DNA of 64,000 bases from Bos javanicus (Eukaryota; Chordata; Mammalia; Artiodactyla; Bovidae), in assembly GCF_032452875.1 (NCBI RefSeq), contig NC_083884.1:22275501-22339500 (forward strand). The letters are read 5' to 3'. Numbering within the stretch: position 1 is the first letter of the stretch; each line of letters begins with the position of its first letter. Below are positions 12,227 through 22,936 of this stretch, one piece after another. Position numbers and translations under genes: made by a program. A model generated the notes under the pieces. The model made no database searches. It worked only from the letters and a program-made list of their open reading frames with translations, and had not been told where the DNA came from.

Positions 12227-12445
12227 GAAAGTGAAAGCATTAGTCATTCAGTCGTATCCCACTCTTTGTGACCCCATGGACTGTATGTAGCCCACTAGAC
12301 TCCTCTGTCCATGCAATTCTCCAGGCAAGAATACTGGAGTGGGCTGCCATTGCCTGCTCTAGGGACTCTTCCCAAGTCAGGGATAGAACACCGTTCTCCT
12401 GCAATGCAGGCAGACTCTTTACCCACTAAGCCATCAGGACAAGCA
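12227..12445 (-). mobile_element. Bov-tA SINE
   Basis: Full reverse-orientation Bov-tA: Bov-A body then tRNA-like head ending at 'actaagccatcagg'. A 15-bp TSD with one mismatch (tactgtaggtgacct at 12212-12226; tactataggtgacct at 12446-12460) brackets it. Confidence 0.93.
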
Positions 12446-12460
12446 TACTATAGGTGACCT

Positions 12461-13339
12461 AGGTAAAACTAAAAACCAAATCCAGCTCAGTATCCACTTA
12501 GACTGACTCAAATCCATCTGCTTCTCACTTCATGGTCTGACAGGTCAAAGCCAGGTCCTGGGTATAGGCTGTATTTGATGAGAAAAAACTGAATATTGAC
12601 AAATATACTATAATCAGAAATTCACTGTAATTATTTAAATTTCAGTTGTAGAAGTAGTTTAGACAGCTGAATATCTATTTGAGTTATGTCTTTTTGCACT
12701 TATTACAGAGTCTGGATTCTCAGCAAAACCTTTTGTCATCTTCATTTATTAATATCTTTAAAGAATCAGTCCAGGGATTCCTATATAGAGATATCTAATC
12801 TAAATCATATTGGCCAGCCTAGCTAGTAGATTGTAGACAGACTGAGAAAAATTTGGTAATATACTACAGTGCACTTAGAAAATTGCTTCTAAATGTGATC
12901 ATATTCTTGGTATATACCTCAGGTTAAATTTTTGTCAGATGTGTGTGAGGAGTGGAGGGTTGTGAGTAGAGGAGAGAGGGTTAGCAAGACAACTAGTGAG
13001 AAATTTCAAAAACTTAAATCTACTAACTTGATACTAAAAAAAACACAGCTATTTTGTTTTGATTTTTAAGAATATTTAAGTACACTATTAAAGTTGTGTT
13101 CTCATGGGTTTTAAGGCAGCCATGTGAATAACATTGTGCCTCATGTATTTACAAAACCAATTCTGTAGTAAATGTCCAATAAATTATATCACCTCTCTAC
13201 ACTCTGACACACAGTGGAACTCCCTTCAATATACACAATGAAGTTATTTGGTGCATTACTTCAGATGTTTAATAAAAAATGCATAATATTTACACAGGAA
13301 CTTTGATATCAAAGATGCATCAGTTCCTTGTATTTCTAA
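12461..13339. other. Unannotated spacer
   Basis: AT-rich sequence without a recognised repeat or gene. Confidence 0.4.
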
Positions 13340-13619
13340 GGTGGGGGAAAACACTGGAATGAGAGGCCCTAGGCAGGTGTGATAGGTTATCTGCTCTAAT
13401 TACAATCAGTAGTTAGCTGTTTTCATTTAAGAATAGGTACAGTGACTAATTTATTGGCAAGAGAGTAGGTGCTAATCGTGCTTGTAAAAGAAAAGAACAA
13501 GTGTTTTCGAATTAAATCAAGCAGATGCTTCACAGTAATATTAATAGCACCAACAAAACTCCAAACCGTCACTCGAAATTGTTTAATGAACTGCTTTTAA
13601 TAAGCAGTAAACTATAATC
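13340..13619. promoter_or_regulatory. Candidate conserved noncoding block
   Basis: Repeat-free and AT-rich, yet it keeps several CpGs (cgtgc, ttcgaa, accgtc, ctcgaa) and homeodomain-type cores such as 'gctctaattacaatcag'. No transcription or conservation evidence is available from the sequence alone. A truncated SINE abuts it on the right. This is inference from style only. Confidence 0.2.
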
Positions 13620-13692
13620 TGGAGGAGCCTGGTAGGCTGCCGTCTCTGGGGTCACACAGAGTCGGACACTACTGAAGTGACTTATCAGCAGC
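13620..13692 (+). mobile_element. Truncated BOV-A2 SINE
   Basis: Only the last ~70 bp of BOV-A2 (ggaggagcctggtaggctgc through a short CAG-like tail). The 11-bp TSD AAACTATAATC at 13609-13619 and 13693-13703 shows this is a 5'-truncated insertion rather than a decayed full copy. Confidence 0.92.
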
Positions 13693-14346
13693 AAACTATA
13701 ATCCTGATAAAACCCTGGGCTGGGGCTTAGTGATTCAACTTTGACCTTACAGTGGCTCCCCTACATTTATTACAGTAAGGTGGAGCCAAGCTCTAACACC
13801 AACCTTGCACAGAGATTAAAATATCAGTTTATTTAAAAAGCTGCATACTAAGTATATCTGATTGGCATTCATATTTACAATCTTTTATGTATTTTCCGGT
13901 ATTTTCTGCTCTTCTATATATCATGTTTTTTTAGCTGCATGTTTTAATTATAAAGGACAGTGTAGCATCAGATCAGATCAGTCGCTCAGTCGTGTCTGAC
14001 TCTTTGCGACCCCATGAATCGCAGCACGCCAGGCCTCCCTGTCCATCACCAACTCCCGGAGTTCACTCAGACTCACGTCCATCGAGTCAGTGATGCCATC
14101 CAGCCATCTCATCCTCTGTCGTCCCCTTCTCCTCTTGCCCCCAATCCCTCCCAGCATCAGAGTCTTTTCCAATGAGTCAACTCTTCGCATGAGGTGGCCA
14201 AAGTACTGGAGTTTCAGCTTTACCATCATTCCTTCCAAAGAAATCCCAGGGCTGATCTCCTTCAGAATGGACTGGTTGGATCTCCTTGCAGTCCAAGGGA
14301 CTCTTAAGAGTCTTCTCCAACACCACAGTTCAAAAGCATCAATTCT

Positions 14347-15507
14347 TCAGTGCTCAGCCTTCTTCACAGTCCAACTCTCACATCCATACATGACTACAGG
14401 AAAAACCATAGCCTTGACTAGACGGACCTTTGTTGGCAAAGTAATGTCTCTGCTTTTGAATGTGCTATCTCGGTTGGTCATAACTTTCCTTCCAAGGAGT
14501 AAGCGTCTTTTAATTTCATGGCTGCAGTCACCATCTGTAGTGATTTTGGAGCCCAGGAAAATAAAGTCTGACACTGTTTCCACTGTTTCCCCATCTATTT
14601 CCCATGAAGTGATGGGACCGGATGCCATGATCTTCGTTTTCTGAATGTTGAGCTTTAAGCCAACTTTTTCACTCTCCACTTTCACTTTCATCAAGAGTCT
14701 TTTTAGTTCCTCTTCACTTTCTGCCATAAGGGTGGTGTCATCTGCATATCTGAGGTTATTAATATTTCTCCCGGCAATCTTGATTCCAGCTTGTGTTTCT
14801 TCCAGTCCAGCGTTTCTCATGATGTACTCTGCATATAAGTTAAATAAACAGGATGACAATATACAGCCTTGACGAACCCCTTTTCCTATTTGGAACCAGT
14901 CTGCTGTTCCATGTCCAGTTCTAACTGTTGCTTCCTGACCTGCATATAAATTTCTCAAGAGGCAGATCAGGTTTTCTGGTATTCCCATCTCTTTCAGAAT
15001 ATTCCACAGTTTATTGTGATCCACACAGTGAAAGGCTTTGGCATAGTCAATAAAGCAGAAATAGATGTTTTTCTGGAACTCTCTTGCTTTTTCCATGATC
15101 CAGTGGATGTTGGCAATTTGATCTCTCATTCCTCTACCTTTTCTAAAACCAGCTTGAACATCAGGAAGTTCATGCTTCACATATTGCTGAAGCCTGGCTT
15201 GGAGAATTTTGAGCATTACTTTCCTAGCATGTGAGATGAGTGCAATTGTGTGGTAGTTTGAGCATTCTTTGGCATTGCCTTTCTTTGGGATTGGAATGAA
15301 AACTGACCTTTTCCAGTCCTGTGGCCACTGCTGAGTTTTCCAAATTTGCTGGCATACTGAGTGCAGCACTTTCACAGCATCATCTTTCAGGATTTGGAAT
15401 AGCTCAACTGGAATTCCATCACCTCCACTAGCTTTGTCCGTAGTGATGCTTTCTAAGGCCCACTTGACTTCACATTCCAGGATGTCTGGCTCTAGGTTAG
15501 GGATCAC
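14347..15507 (-). pseudogene. BovB reverse transcriptase domain (ORF2 fragment)
   Basis: A 386-codon open stretch encoding most of the RTE-clade reverse transcriptase of BovB. It has the conserved polymerase blocks in order: fingers near residues 60-130 with the 'AGFRKGRG' block, palm block A 'CFIDYAKAFHCVDH' near residue 155, the 'GVRQGCILSSCLFNLYAEYI' block, and the catalytic YADD (14737-14748). In a live element this protein copies element RNA into DNA at the nicked target site. Here it is cut off upstream by a TAA at about 15562-15564 and downstream by a TGA just before 14347. That downstream stop lies in a run that other copies read as two arginine-type codons, consistent with CpG decay. 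It has no start codon of its own and is not a host gene. Confidence 0.93.
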
Positions 15508-15564
15508 ACCATCGTGATTATCTGGGTTGTGAAGACCTTTTTTGTACAGTTCTTCTGTGTATTC

Positions 15565-16002
15565 TTACCATCTCTTCTTAATATCTTCTGCTTCTGTTAG
15601 GTCCATACCATTTCTGTCCTTTATCGAGCTCATCTTTGCATGAAATGTTCCTTTGGTATCTCTGATTTTCTTGAAGAGGTCTCTAGTCTTTCCCATTCTG
15701 TTGTTTTCCTCTATTTCTTTGCATTGATCGCTGAGGAAGGCTCTCTTATCTCTTCTTGCTATTCTTTGGAACTCTGCATTCAGATGCTTATATCTTTCCT
15801 TTTCTCCTTTGCTTTTCCCTTCTCTTCTTTTCACAGCTATTTGTAAGGCCTCCCCAGACAGCCATTTTGCTTTTTTGCATTTCTTTTCCATGGGGATGGT
15901 CTTGATCCCTGTCTCCTGTCCAATGTCACGAACCTCATTCCATAGTTCATCAGGCACTCTATCTATCAGATCTAGGCCCTTAAATCTATTTCTCACTTTC
16001 AC
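15565..16002 (-). pseudogene. BovB ORF2 linker between endonuclease and RT
   Basis: A 145-codon open piece of BovB ORF2 lying between the endonuclease and the RT. It is lysine- and arginine-rich, probably largely helical (RNRFKGLDLIDRVPDELWNE at its start), and ends in IKKRW followed by TAA. The same stop occurs at the equivalent codon in the plus-strand copy ending at 45416. The function of this linker in RTE elements is not well defined. Confidence 0.88.
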
Positions 16003-16223
16003 TGTATAATCATAAGACCTAAATCATATGATTTAGGTCGTACCTGAATGGTCTAGTGGTTTCCCTACTTTCTTCAATTTAAGTCTGCATTTGGCAATAA
16101 GGAGTTCATGGTCTGAGCCACAGTCAGCTCCTGGTCTTGTTTTTGCTGACTGTATAGAGCTTCTCCATCTTTGCCTGCGAAGAATATAATCAATCTGATT
16201 CGGTGTTGACCATCTGGTGATGT

Positions 16224-16553
16224 CTATGTATAGAGTCTTCTCTTGTGTTGTTGGAAGAGGGTGTTTGTTATGACCAGTGCATTTTCTTGGCAAAACTCTA
16301 TTAGTCTTTGCCCTGCTTCATTCCGTATTCCAAGGCCAAGTTTGCCTGTTACTCCATGTGTTTCTTGACTTCCTACTTTTGCATTCCAGTCCCCTATAAT
16401 GAAAAGGACATCTTTTTTGGGTGTTAGTTCTAAAAGGTCTTGTAGGTTTTCATACAGCCATTCAACTTCAGCTTCTTCATCATTACTGGTTGGGGCATAG
16501 ACTTGGATTACTGTGATATTGAATGATTTGCCTTGGAAACGAACAGAGATCAT
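16224..16553 (-). pseudogene. BovB endonuclease fragment
   Basis: Codes for the middle of the APE-like endonuclease that nicks target DNA for BovB and its SINE passengers. The block 'IIGDWNAKVGSQ' (near residues 53-64) carries the Asp and Asn expected in the active site. The N-terminal catalytic residues lie beyond the 5' truncation. A second piece in another frame (16033-16293) continues to the C-terminal 'GSDHELL' motif, so a frameshift separates the two. Confidence 0.88.
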
Positions 16554-16720
16554 TCTGTCGTTTTTGAGATTGCATCCAAGTACTGCATTTCAGACTCTTT
16601 TGTTGACCATGATGGCCACTCCATGTCTTCTGAGGGATTCCTGCCCGCAGTAGTAGATATAACGGTCATCTCATTTTTGATGGGGTTCTGATGTTTAAAA
16701 GGAATTATTTAATTTTTAAT

Positions 16721-17040
16721 TAATCAATCCAGTCAATCCTAAAGGAAATCAGTCCTGAATATTCTTTGGAAGGACTAATACTGAAGTTGAAACTCCAATA
16801 CTTTGGCCACCTAATGTGAAGAATTGACTCATTGGAAAAGACCCTTATGCTGGGAAAGATTGAAGGCAGGAGGAGAAGGGGATGACAGAGGATAAGATGG
16901 TTGGATGGCATCTCTGACTCGATGGACATGAGTTTGAGCAAGGTCTGAGAGTTGGTGATGGACAGGGAAGCCTGGAATGCTGTAATCCATGGGGTCACAA
17001 AGAGTAGGAGACAACTGAGGGACTGAACAGAACTGAACTG
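16721..17040 (+). mobile_element. BovB LINE 3' tail
   Basis: Plus-strand terminal 320 bp of BovB ending in CTGAA repeats, flanked by the perfect 14-bp TSD ATTTAATTTTTAAT (16707-16720 and 17041-17054). It is independent of and opposite to the 2.7-kb copy 50 bp to its left. Confidence 0.95.
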
Positions 17041-17224
17041 ATTTAATTTTTAATATATGCCAAAATATACAAGTATTTTTCTTAAAATATGGGCAGATAA
17101 ATAAATAATGTAATGAAAAGTTGATATTTATCTCAGAGAATACTTTGCAGTTTCAACTATTACTGAATATTACTCACATATTTGACCAGGATAACTTTTT
17201 CCAGGCCTATATCTTTCAATTACC

Positions 17225-17313
17225 ATGGAAAAAAAAATCAATCATCTAGAATTAGTATTTTTGTGTTCTTTGGAGAAATCCAGGAATAGAATAGCTAGGT
17301 CATGTTACAGTTC
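17225..17313 (-). mobile_element. Ancient L1 ORF2 fragment (left part)
   Basis: Antisense text such as 'aatagaatagctaggtcatg' and 'cagttctatttttag' matches the C-terminal part of old L1 ORF2. It continues at 17777 after the younger L1 insertion. Confidence 0.7.
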
Positions 17314-17324
17314 TATTTTTAGTT

Positions 17325-17765
17325 GTTTTTTTTTAAATTTTTTACTTTACAATATTGTATTGGTTTTGCCATACATCAACATGCATCCACCACGGGTGTA
17401 CACGTGTTCCCAATCCTGAACCCCCCTCCCACCTTCCTCCCCATACCATACCTCTGGGTCATCCCAGTGCACCAGCCCCAAGCTTCCTGTATCCTGTATC
17501 GAACCTGGACTGGCGATTCATTTCTTATATGATATTATACATGTTTTAATGCCATTCTCCCAAATCATCCCCCCTCTCCCTCTGCCACAGAGTCCAAAAG
17601 ACTGTTCTATATATCTGTGTCTCTTTTGCTCTCTTGCATACAGGGTTATCGTTACCATCTTTCTAAATTCCATATACATGCATTAGTATACTGTATTGGT
17701 GTTTTCCTTAAACTGGAGGCTATTATACAGAATGAAGTAAGCCAGAAAGAAAAACACCAATACAG
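17325..17765 (-). mobile_element. L1 insertion with internal 5' inversion
   Basis: From 17325 (T-run, i.e. poly(A)) to about 17711 the sequence is a minus-strand L1 3' UTR and ORF2 end. From about 17711 to 17765 it is L1 ORF2 end in plus orientation. The two parts share about 20 bp of L1 sequence in opposite orientation (the 'aacaccaatacagta' block). The whole is bounded by the 11-bp TSD TATTTTTAGTT (17314-17324 and 17766-17776), so it is one insertion. This pattern fits twin priming. Confidence 0.9.
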
Positions 17766-17776
17766 TATTTTTAGTT

Positions 17777-18735
17777 TTTTGAAGAACCCCCCATACTGAT
17801 TCTCACCTGGCTGCATCAACTTACATTCCCACCAACAGTATGCAAGTGTTCCGTTTTGTGTCTGCCTCTTATCATAAACATAATTCTTTTAAAATACAAC
17901 TATCCTTGTTTTCCTGGGACTGTGCTTGTTTTAGAACCTCAGTCCCAGGCAGACTGGGACTGTTGGGCATCCTCTTGTGTATTCATCCATGTTTTGCATG
18001 TCTTTGTAGCTTGTTCCTTTAGTTGCTGAGTTACTTATTGCATTCATTTTCCTATTCTCATCTGTATTGTTTTCTCTTCACCTCTGTGAATAAATTGCTG
18101 AAGACATTCTTGTACAAATGTTTTGTGGATGAATATTCTTTACTTCTATTGAAAAATACCTAGAGGTGAAATTTCTGAGTCAAATTATAGATACTCATTA
18201 ACTTTATTTAAAAAAAAATACCAGAATTTGTTCCAAATGGTAGTATCATCTTATAGTCTATCAGTATTGTATGAATGTTCCAGGTGTGCCACATTCTTAT
18301 AAAAATTTGATGCTGTTCAGAACTTTTTAAAAAATTTCAGTAATTCTAGTGGGCATACCAGTGGTACCTAATGGTATCTCAATGTGGTTTCAATTTACAT
18401 TTTCCTAATGAACGACTGGATGAAACAAATTTTCATATCATTATCGAACATTTATAGATCATCTTTTGAGAAGTGTCTGTTCAAGTCTTTGTATACTTTT
18501 TTAAATAATTGAAAATGTTTTTGTTATTATTGGTTTATAAGAGCTTTTCATGTATTCTTAATATGCTTTACCAAACAGGATTTGCTGACAGTTTCCCCAG
18601 ATTGACTTGCCTAGCAAGTTTATTAATGATATGTCTTGACAAACAAAACTTATTTTTAATTTTGATAAATTGTATTTTGTCTTGCTTTAATTGTATGGTC
18701 ATTTCTTTCTGTGGCCTAAGAAATCTTTGTCTATA
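17777..18735 (-). mobile_element. Ancient L1 ORF2 / 3' region (right part)
   Basis: Minus-strand old L1: 'ttacattcccaccaacagt' near 17820, 'tggtatctcaatgtggtttc' near 18371 and 'ttcaagtctttgtatac' near 18481 are familiar antisense L1 ORF2 blocks. The order suggests two overlapping or rearranged pieces, because the 'cattcccaccaac' block precedes a second run of upstream sequence from about 18060. Heavily diverged, frames broken. Confidence 0.75.
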
Positions 18736-18748
18736 AGATTTGCACTTT

Positions 18749-18820
18749 GTGGGACTTTCAGTGCAGTGTTTAGGACTCTGAGCTTTCCAGGTGTGGCCAA
18801 ATTAAAAAAAAAAAAAAGAA
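18749..18820 (+). mobile_element. Short tRNA-derived artiodactyl SINE fragment
   Basis: A CHR-like 'gggactttcagtgcagtg...gtgtggccaa' unit ending in a poly(A) run (18804-18817). The imperfect TSD atttgcacttt / atctgcacttt lies at 18738-18748 and 18821-18831. Confidence 0.75.
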
Positions 18821-19200
18821 ATCTGCACTTTCTATCCTCTTTCCAACATTAAATAATAATCTTCTCCTCAAATTTATTTCACAGTCCCATGCCCATATCT
18901 CCAACAATGCTCTGGGATGATCAATACAATTTCTATAAAGAATATCAATTTTCAAAAATGCCCCCCAAATGATTATCACAGCTTCTGATCTTAAACATGC
19001 CAGAATTACCAAGAGATAGAGTTGTGAATCACGCCAATGTTTTGGAAAAGGGAGAGGAAGAGAATATCTATAAGAAAAGGAACCGTATTAGTATCTCAAC
19101 AGTTATGCTGGACTGCTATTTTCCTGGAACTAATTTGCATGTAGGAAAGAAAATTCCCGTCCTTCCATTCTGATGTTTTATTTTTCCCCAGTATGCCACT

Positions 19201-19400
19201 GGCTTCCCTGATGGCTCAGATGGTAAAGAATCCCCCTGCAATATGGGACACCTGGGCTCAATCCCTGGGTTGGGAAGTTCCCCTGGAGAAGGCAACAGCT
19301 ACTCACTCCATTATCCTGGCCTGGAGAATTTCATAAACAGAGGAGCCTAACTACAGTCCATGGGGTCTCAAAGAGTTGGATGTGACTGAAGGTCTTTTAC
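19201..19400 (+). mobile_element. Bov-tA SINE
   Basis: tRNA-like head (gcttccctgatggctcag, ctcaatccctggg) and Bov-A body, with a TSD-like repeat gtatgccact / aatatgccat at 19191-19200 and 19401-19410 (two mismatches). Older than average for this window. Confidence 0.9.
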
Positions 19401-19410
19401 AATATGCCAT

Positions 19411-19800
19411 TATGTTGATAGGGTCTACATGGGGGCTCATTGTTAAAATGGCTCATTATGTTGAACTTGCAAACAAAGAGACTGACCTTGAGACTGACCA
19501 AATTGCCCAAATGACATTCTGTTTTCCCACTGGTGCCTACCTTTTCAAAGCTACAAGACCACCAGATTCCAGACCTCTGGTTACATGACTGCAGGACTTA
19601 ACTACAGGCTAAAAATTAACCATTCCTTCAGAGAATTTTTCACTGGTGGCATATAAGAAAGACTCCATCAGAAAGGGAGGACACTGGTTCTCCTTAAGGG
19701 CCAGTCACCCTCTCATTTCCCTCTAATAAATTTCCCTTTTGCCTAACTGCCTGGCTTGCTCTCTTTTTCTCTGCACTTGCCTTACACACATGACATGAAG
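19411..19800 (+). repeat. Possible solo LTR (U3-R-like)
   Basis: Shows LTR-like order: a TATA-like 'gcatataagaaag' (about 19650), a polyadenylation signal AATAAA near 19726, then a pyrimidine-rich 'cttgctctctttttctctgc' stretch. No TG...CA ends or flanking repeat could be fixed, so this remains tentative. Confidence 0.35.
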
Positions 19801-19988
19801 TCATTGTGTCTCAGTCTTCTGTTGTTGGTCAGGCTTGCTAGAATAAGGTGACCAGGTATTCTGCTTTGCCTATATTGATCTTCGTTTTTATCCTTTGCTA
19901 CATCAAATCTGTATGGATTAATTTTATGTTACTATTTTAAACTTTTAAATTTTAATCATTAATGTTTAATAATATAGGATAAATTTGG

Positions 19989-20248
19989 GAGAAGGCAATG
20001 GCAACCCACTCCAGTACTCTTGCCTGAAAAATCCCATGGATGGAGAAGCCTGGTAGGCTGCAGTCCATGGGGTCGCTGGAGTCGGACACAACTGAGTGAT
20101 TTCACTTTCATGCATTGGAGAAGGAAATGGCAACCCACTCTAGTGTTCTTTCCTGGAGAGTCCCAGGGATGGAGGAGCCTGGTGGGCTGCCGTCTATGGG
20201 GTCGCACAGAGTCGGACACGACTGAAGCAACTTAGAAGCAGCAGCAGC
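19989..20248 (+). mobile_element. BOV-A2 SINE
   Basis: Two Bov-A monomers and a CAG tail (20237-20250). The perfect 13-bp TSD AGGATAAATTTGG is at 19976-19988 and 20249-20261. The linker is shortened relative to other copies here. Confidence 0.96.
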
Positions 20249-20525
20249 AGGATAAATTTGGTAGATGGTTGCTTTGTCCATCCAAGTTCTTTCACGGTCT
20301 CAGCTGGTAACATGTGAAATGATTATACACTGTGCCAAGTTCTCATTTTAGTATGTTGCCAATTATGAATAACTACCAGCAATATGCCCTCTTTTCCTCC
20401 AACTCTTTGCAGAATTATCTAGCCTTTCTCTTCAAGGTCAGCATGGCAAGGACTAGCTGATAAAATTAATTACAAGGGGCACGTGTGAGTAGGGTTAATG
20501 AATTATTTCTGGTTATGGCAGGAGT

Positions 20526-20655
20526 CTAGAGAAGGAAATGGCAACCCACTCCAGTATTCTTGCCTGGATAATCCCATGGACAGAGGAGCCTGGCGGGCTA
20601 CAGTCCATGGGGTCGCAAGAGTTGGACACGACTTAGTGACGAAACAACAACAACA
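20526..20655 (+). mobile_element. Bov-A monomer SINE
   Basis: Single Bov-A unit with an (AAC)n tail, flanked by the perfect 11-bp TSD ATGGCAGGAGT (20515-20525 and 20656-20666). Confidence 0.94.
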
Positions 20656-20666
20656 ATGGCAGGAGT

Positions 20667-21740
20667 AATACTAGATAGGATTGCCCCAATCTGCAATTTG
20701 TTAAAACAGCTCAGTGTGCCATGGTTTAGGACGAGATTTTTAACATGCAAGATGCAGACAGGCTATTAGCCAATGGTGGCCAATGGTGTCAATGGAAAAC
20801 ACAGCAAAATAATAAAATAATAAAATAATTTGTAAATTACACACAGAAAATCGAGGCTAATCAGAATACAGAGAATAGCTTGAGTACTCTTCCTACAGTG
20901 TTTTTAATTTTATTGGTATAGTCTCAACTTTTGATACTTTTTTTGCTTCATAACTCATTAAAATTTTTAAATATACTCATTTTAAAATACTAATCTTAAA
21001 AGAATAAGTGTTTAATAAGTACTGAATTTCCATTTCTTAGGAATATTAATGTTTGATGATGTATGTGTGTAATCTGCAAAATGAATGGAAAGTAAGCCTT
21101 CATCATTGACCATGTGAAAACCAGAAGAAACAAATCTTAGAAGATGCAGCCACCATTACTTTGAAAGTAATCTTTATTTTTGGGATCCTGTACCTAATGA
21201 AGATAATTTAAAGTGTTTGACTGCAGAACTTGCATTTACTTATTACTCGATAAAACTTGGCTTTTATTTTAGGTCAAATTATTTCTCCAAAGTAATGTTA
21301 CTCATTTTCAAGTCCAAGTTTTCTCCTGCAAATACTAAACGTGAAGCAGTATCTTCATTATGTCAGGAGAAGACAAAATAGGCAAAAGTTGAATGAAGTT
21401 CAATTTATGCCAGAGTCATCAGATGCTTCAGATACAAGATGGGTTAGTTTCTATCATTTTAGTTATTCACCTATCTCACAGAACCAAGGTAAACTATACA
21501 GTGGTACATTCTGTAGATATGTACTGTAAAAAAATTATTCAAATGTGATTGCAAATTTTGTTAAGACATTCTAGTTAGAAGATGAAATGATTTACTTTTG
21601 CACTGTAATATAAATAATATATTTATGGTAAAATATACATGGAGCAAAACTGTACTTGGAATTTGTGGTGGTGTATACAAAATTCATATTATTTCTAAAT
21701 ATTTGGATCAACTTGTTTTTTCTCCTGTGGAAAAGAAGAT
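20667..21740. other. Unannotated AT-rich region
   Basis: No repeat or gene recognised apart from a short (AATAA)n run near 20808-20830. Open frames near 21341 and 21598 lack domains. Confidence 0.4.
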
Positions 21741-21828
21741 CTTTGTGGAATTTGGTACCGCAATCAGGGATCAAACCCAGGCCCTTGGCAGTGAAAACAG
21801 TCCCAACCACTGGACTGCCAGGGAATTC
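21741..21828 (-). mobile_element. tRNA-derived SINE head fragment
   Basis: Reverse orientation: 'gggatcaaacccaggccctt' is a B-box-like block and 'ccactggactgccagggaa' is the head terminus of a CHR/Bov-tA-type SINE. The body is absent. Confidence 0.7.
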
Positions 21829-21856
21829 AAAAGTTCATATCAGTTCTAAATAAGCA

Positions 21857-22936
21857 TTCAGTTCAGTTCAGTTCAGTCGCTCAGTTGTGTCCGACTCTGC
21901 GACCCCATGAACTACAGCATGCAGGCCTCCCTGTCTATCACCAACTCCCGGAGCTCACTCAAACTCACGTCCATTGAGTTGGTGATGCCATTCAGCCATC
22001 TCATCCTCTGTCATCCCCTTCTCCTCCTGCCCCCAATACCTCCCAGCATCAGTCTTTTCCAATGAGTCAACTCTTCACATGAGGTGGCCAAAGTATTGGA
22101 GTTTCAGCCTCAGCATCATTTCTTCCAAAGAACACCCAGGGCTGATCTCGTTTAGAATGGACTGGTTGCATCTCCTTGCAGTCCAAGGGACTCTCAAGGG
22201 TCTTCTTCAACACCACAGTTCAAAAGCATCAATTCTTTAGTGCTCAGCTTTCTTTACAGTCCAACTCTCACATCCATACATGCCTACTGGAAAAACCACA
22301 GACTAGACAAACATTTGTTGGCAAAGTACTGTCTCTGCTTTTGAATATGCTATCTAGGTTGGTCATAACTTTCCTTCCAAGGAGTAAGTGTCTTTTAATT
22401 TCATGGCTGCAGTCACCATCTGCAGTGATTTTGGAGCCCAGAAAAATAGTCTGCCACTGTTTCCACTTTTCTCCATCTATTTGCCCTAAAGTGATGTGAT
22501 TGGATGCCATGATCTTAGTTTTCTGAATGTTGAGCTTTAAGCCAACTTATTCACTCTCCTCTTTCACTTTTATTAAGAGGCTCTTTAGTTCTTCTTCACT
22601 TTCTGCCATAAGGGTGGTGTCATCTCCATACCTGAGGTTATTGATATTTCTCCCGGCAATCTTGATTCCAGCTTGTGCTTCTTCCAGCCCAGGGTTTCTC
22701 ATGATGTACTCTGCATAGAAGTTAAATAAGCAGGGTGACAGTATATATCCCTGATGTACTCCTTTTCCTATTTGGAACCAGTCTGTTGTTTCATGTCCAG
22801 TTCTAACTGTTGCTTCCTAACCTGCATATAGGTTTCTCAAGAGGCAGGTCAGGTGGTCTGATATTCCCATCTCTTTCAGAATTTCCCACAGTTTACTGTG
22901 ATCCACAGTCAAAGGCTTTGGCATAGTCAATAAATT
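21857..22936 (-). mobile_element. BovB LINE, 5'-truncated
   Basis: Minus-strand BovB from its CAGTT-repeat 3' tail (21857) to 'ggcatagtcaataaa' (22936) in the RT palm. Several indels break the RT frame; a short piece with the YADD region reads as YGDD-like ('ccatacctgagg' near 22627 changes the Ala codon). No clear TSD was found. Confidence 0.93.

Larger units (their letters stand above)
13967..16672 (-). mobile_element. BovB LINE, 2.7-kb copy with most of ORF2
   Basis: Minus-strand BovB. The 3' terminus with ATCAG/TCAGT repeats is at 13967; the element then runs through the RT, the linker and the apurinic-like endonuclease to about 16672, where BovB sequence stops at 'gtcatct'. The 5' UTR and the start of the endonuclease are missing, so it is 5'-truncated. 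No clear TSD was found. Reading frames are separated by single stops and small indels, so the copy is dead but young enough to read through in pieces. Confidence 0.95.

Noticed and set aside
14090..14644. 184-codon plus-strand frame opposite the BovB RT
   Set aside because: Antisense shadow. The same antisense text recurs at every BovB copy, which fits codon bias of the sense RT rather than a second gene.
14347..15507. 386-codon open frame as a host gene
   Set aside because: It is the BovB reverse transcriptase (YADD and flanking blocks), lies in a LINE, and has nearly identical copies elsewhere in the window.
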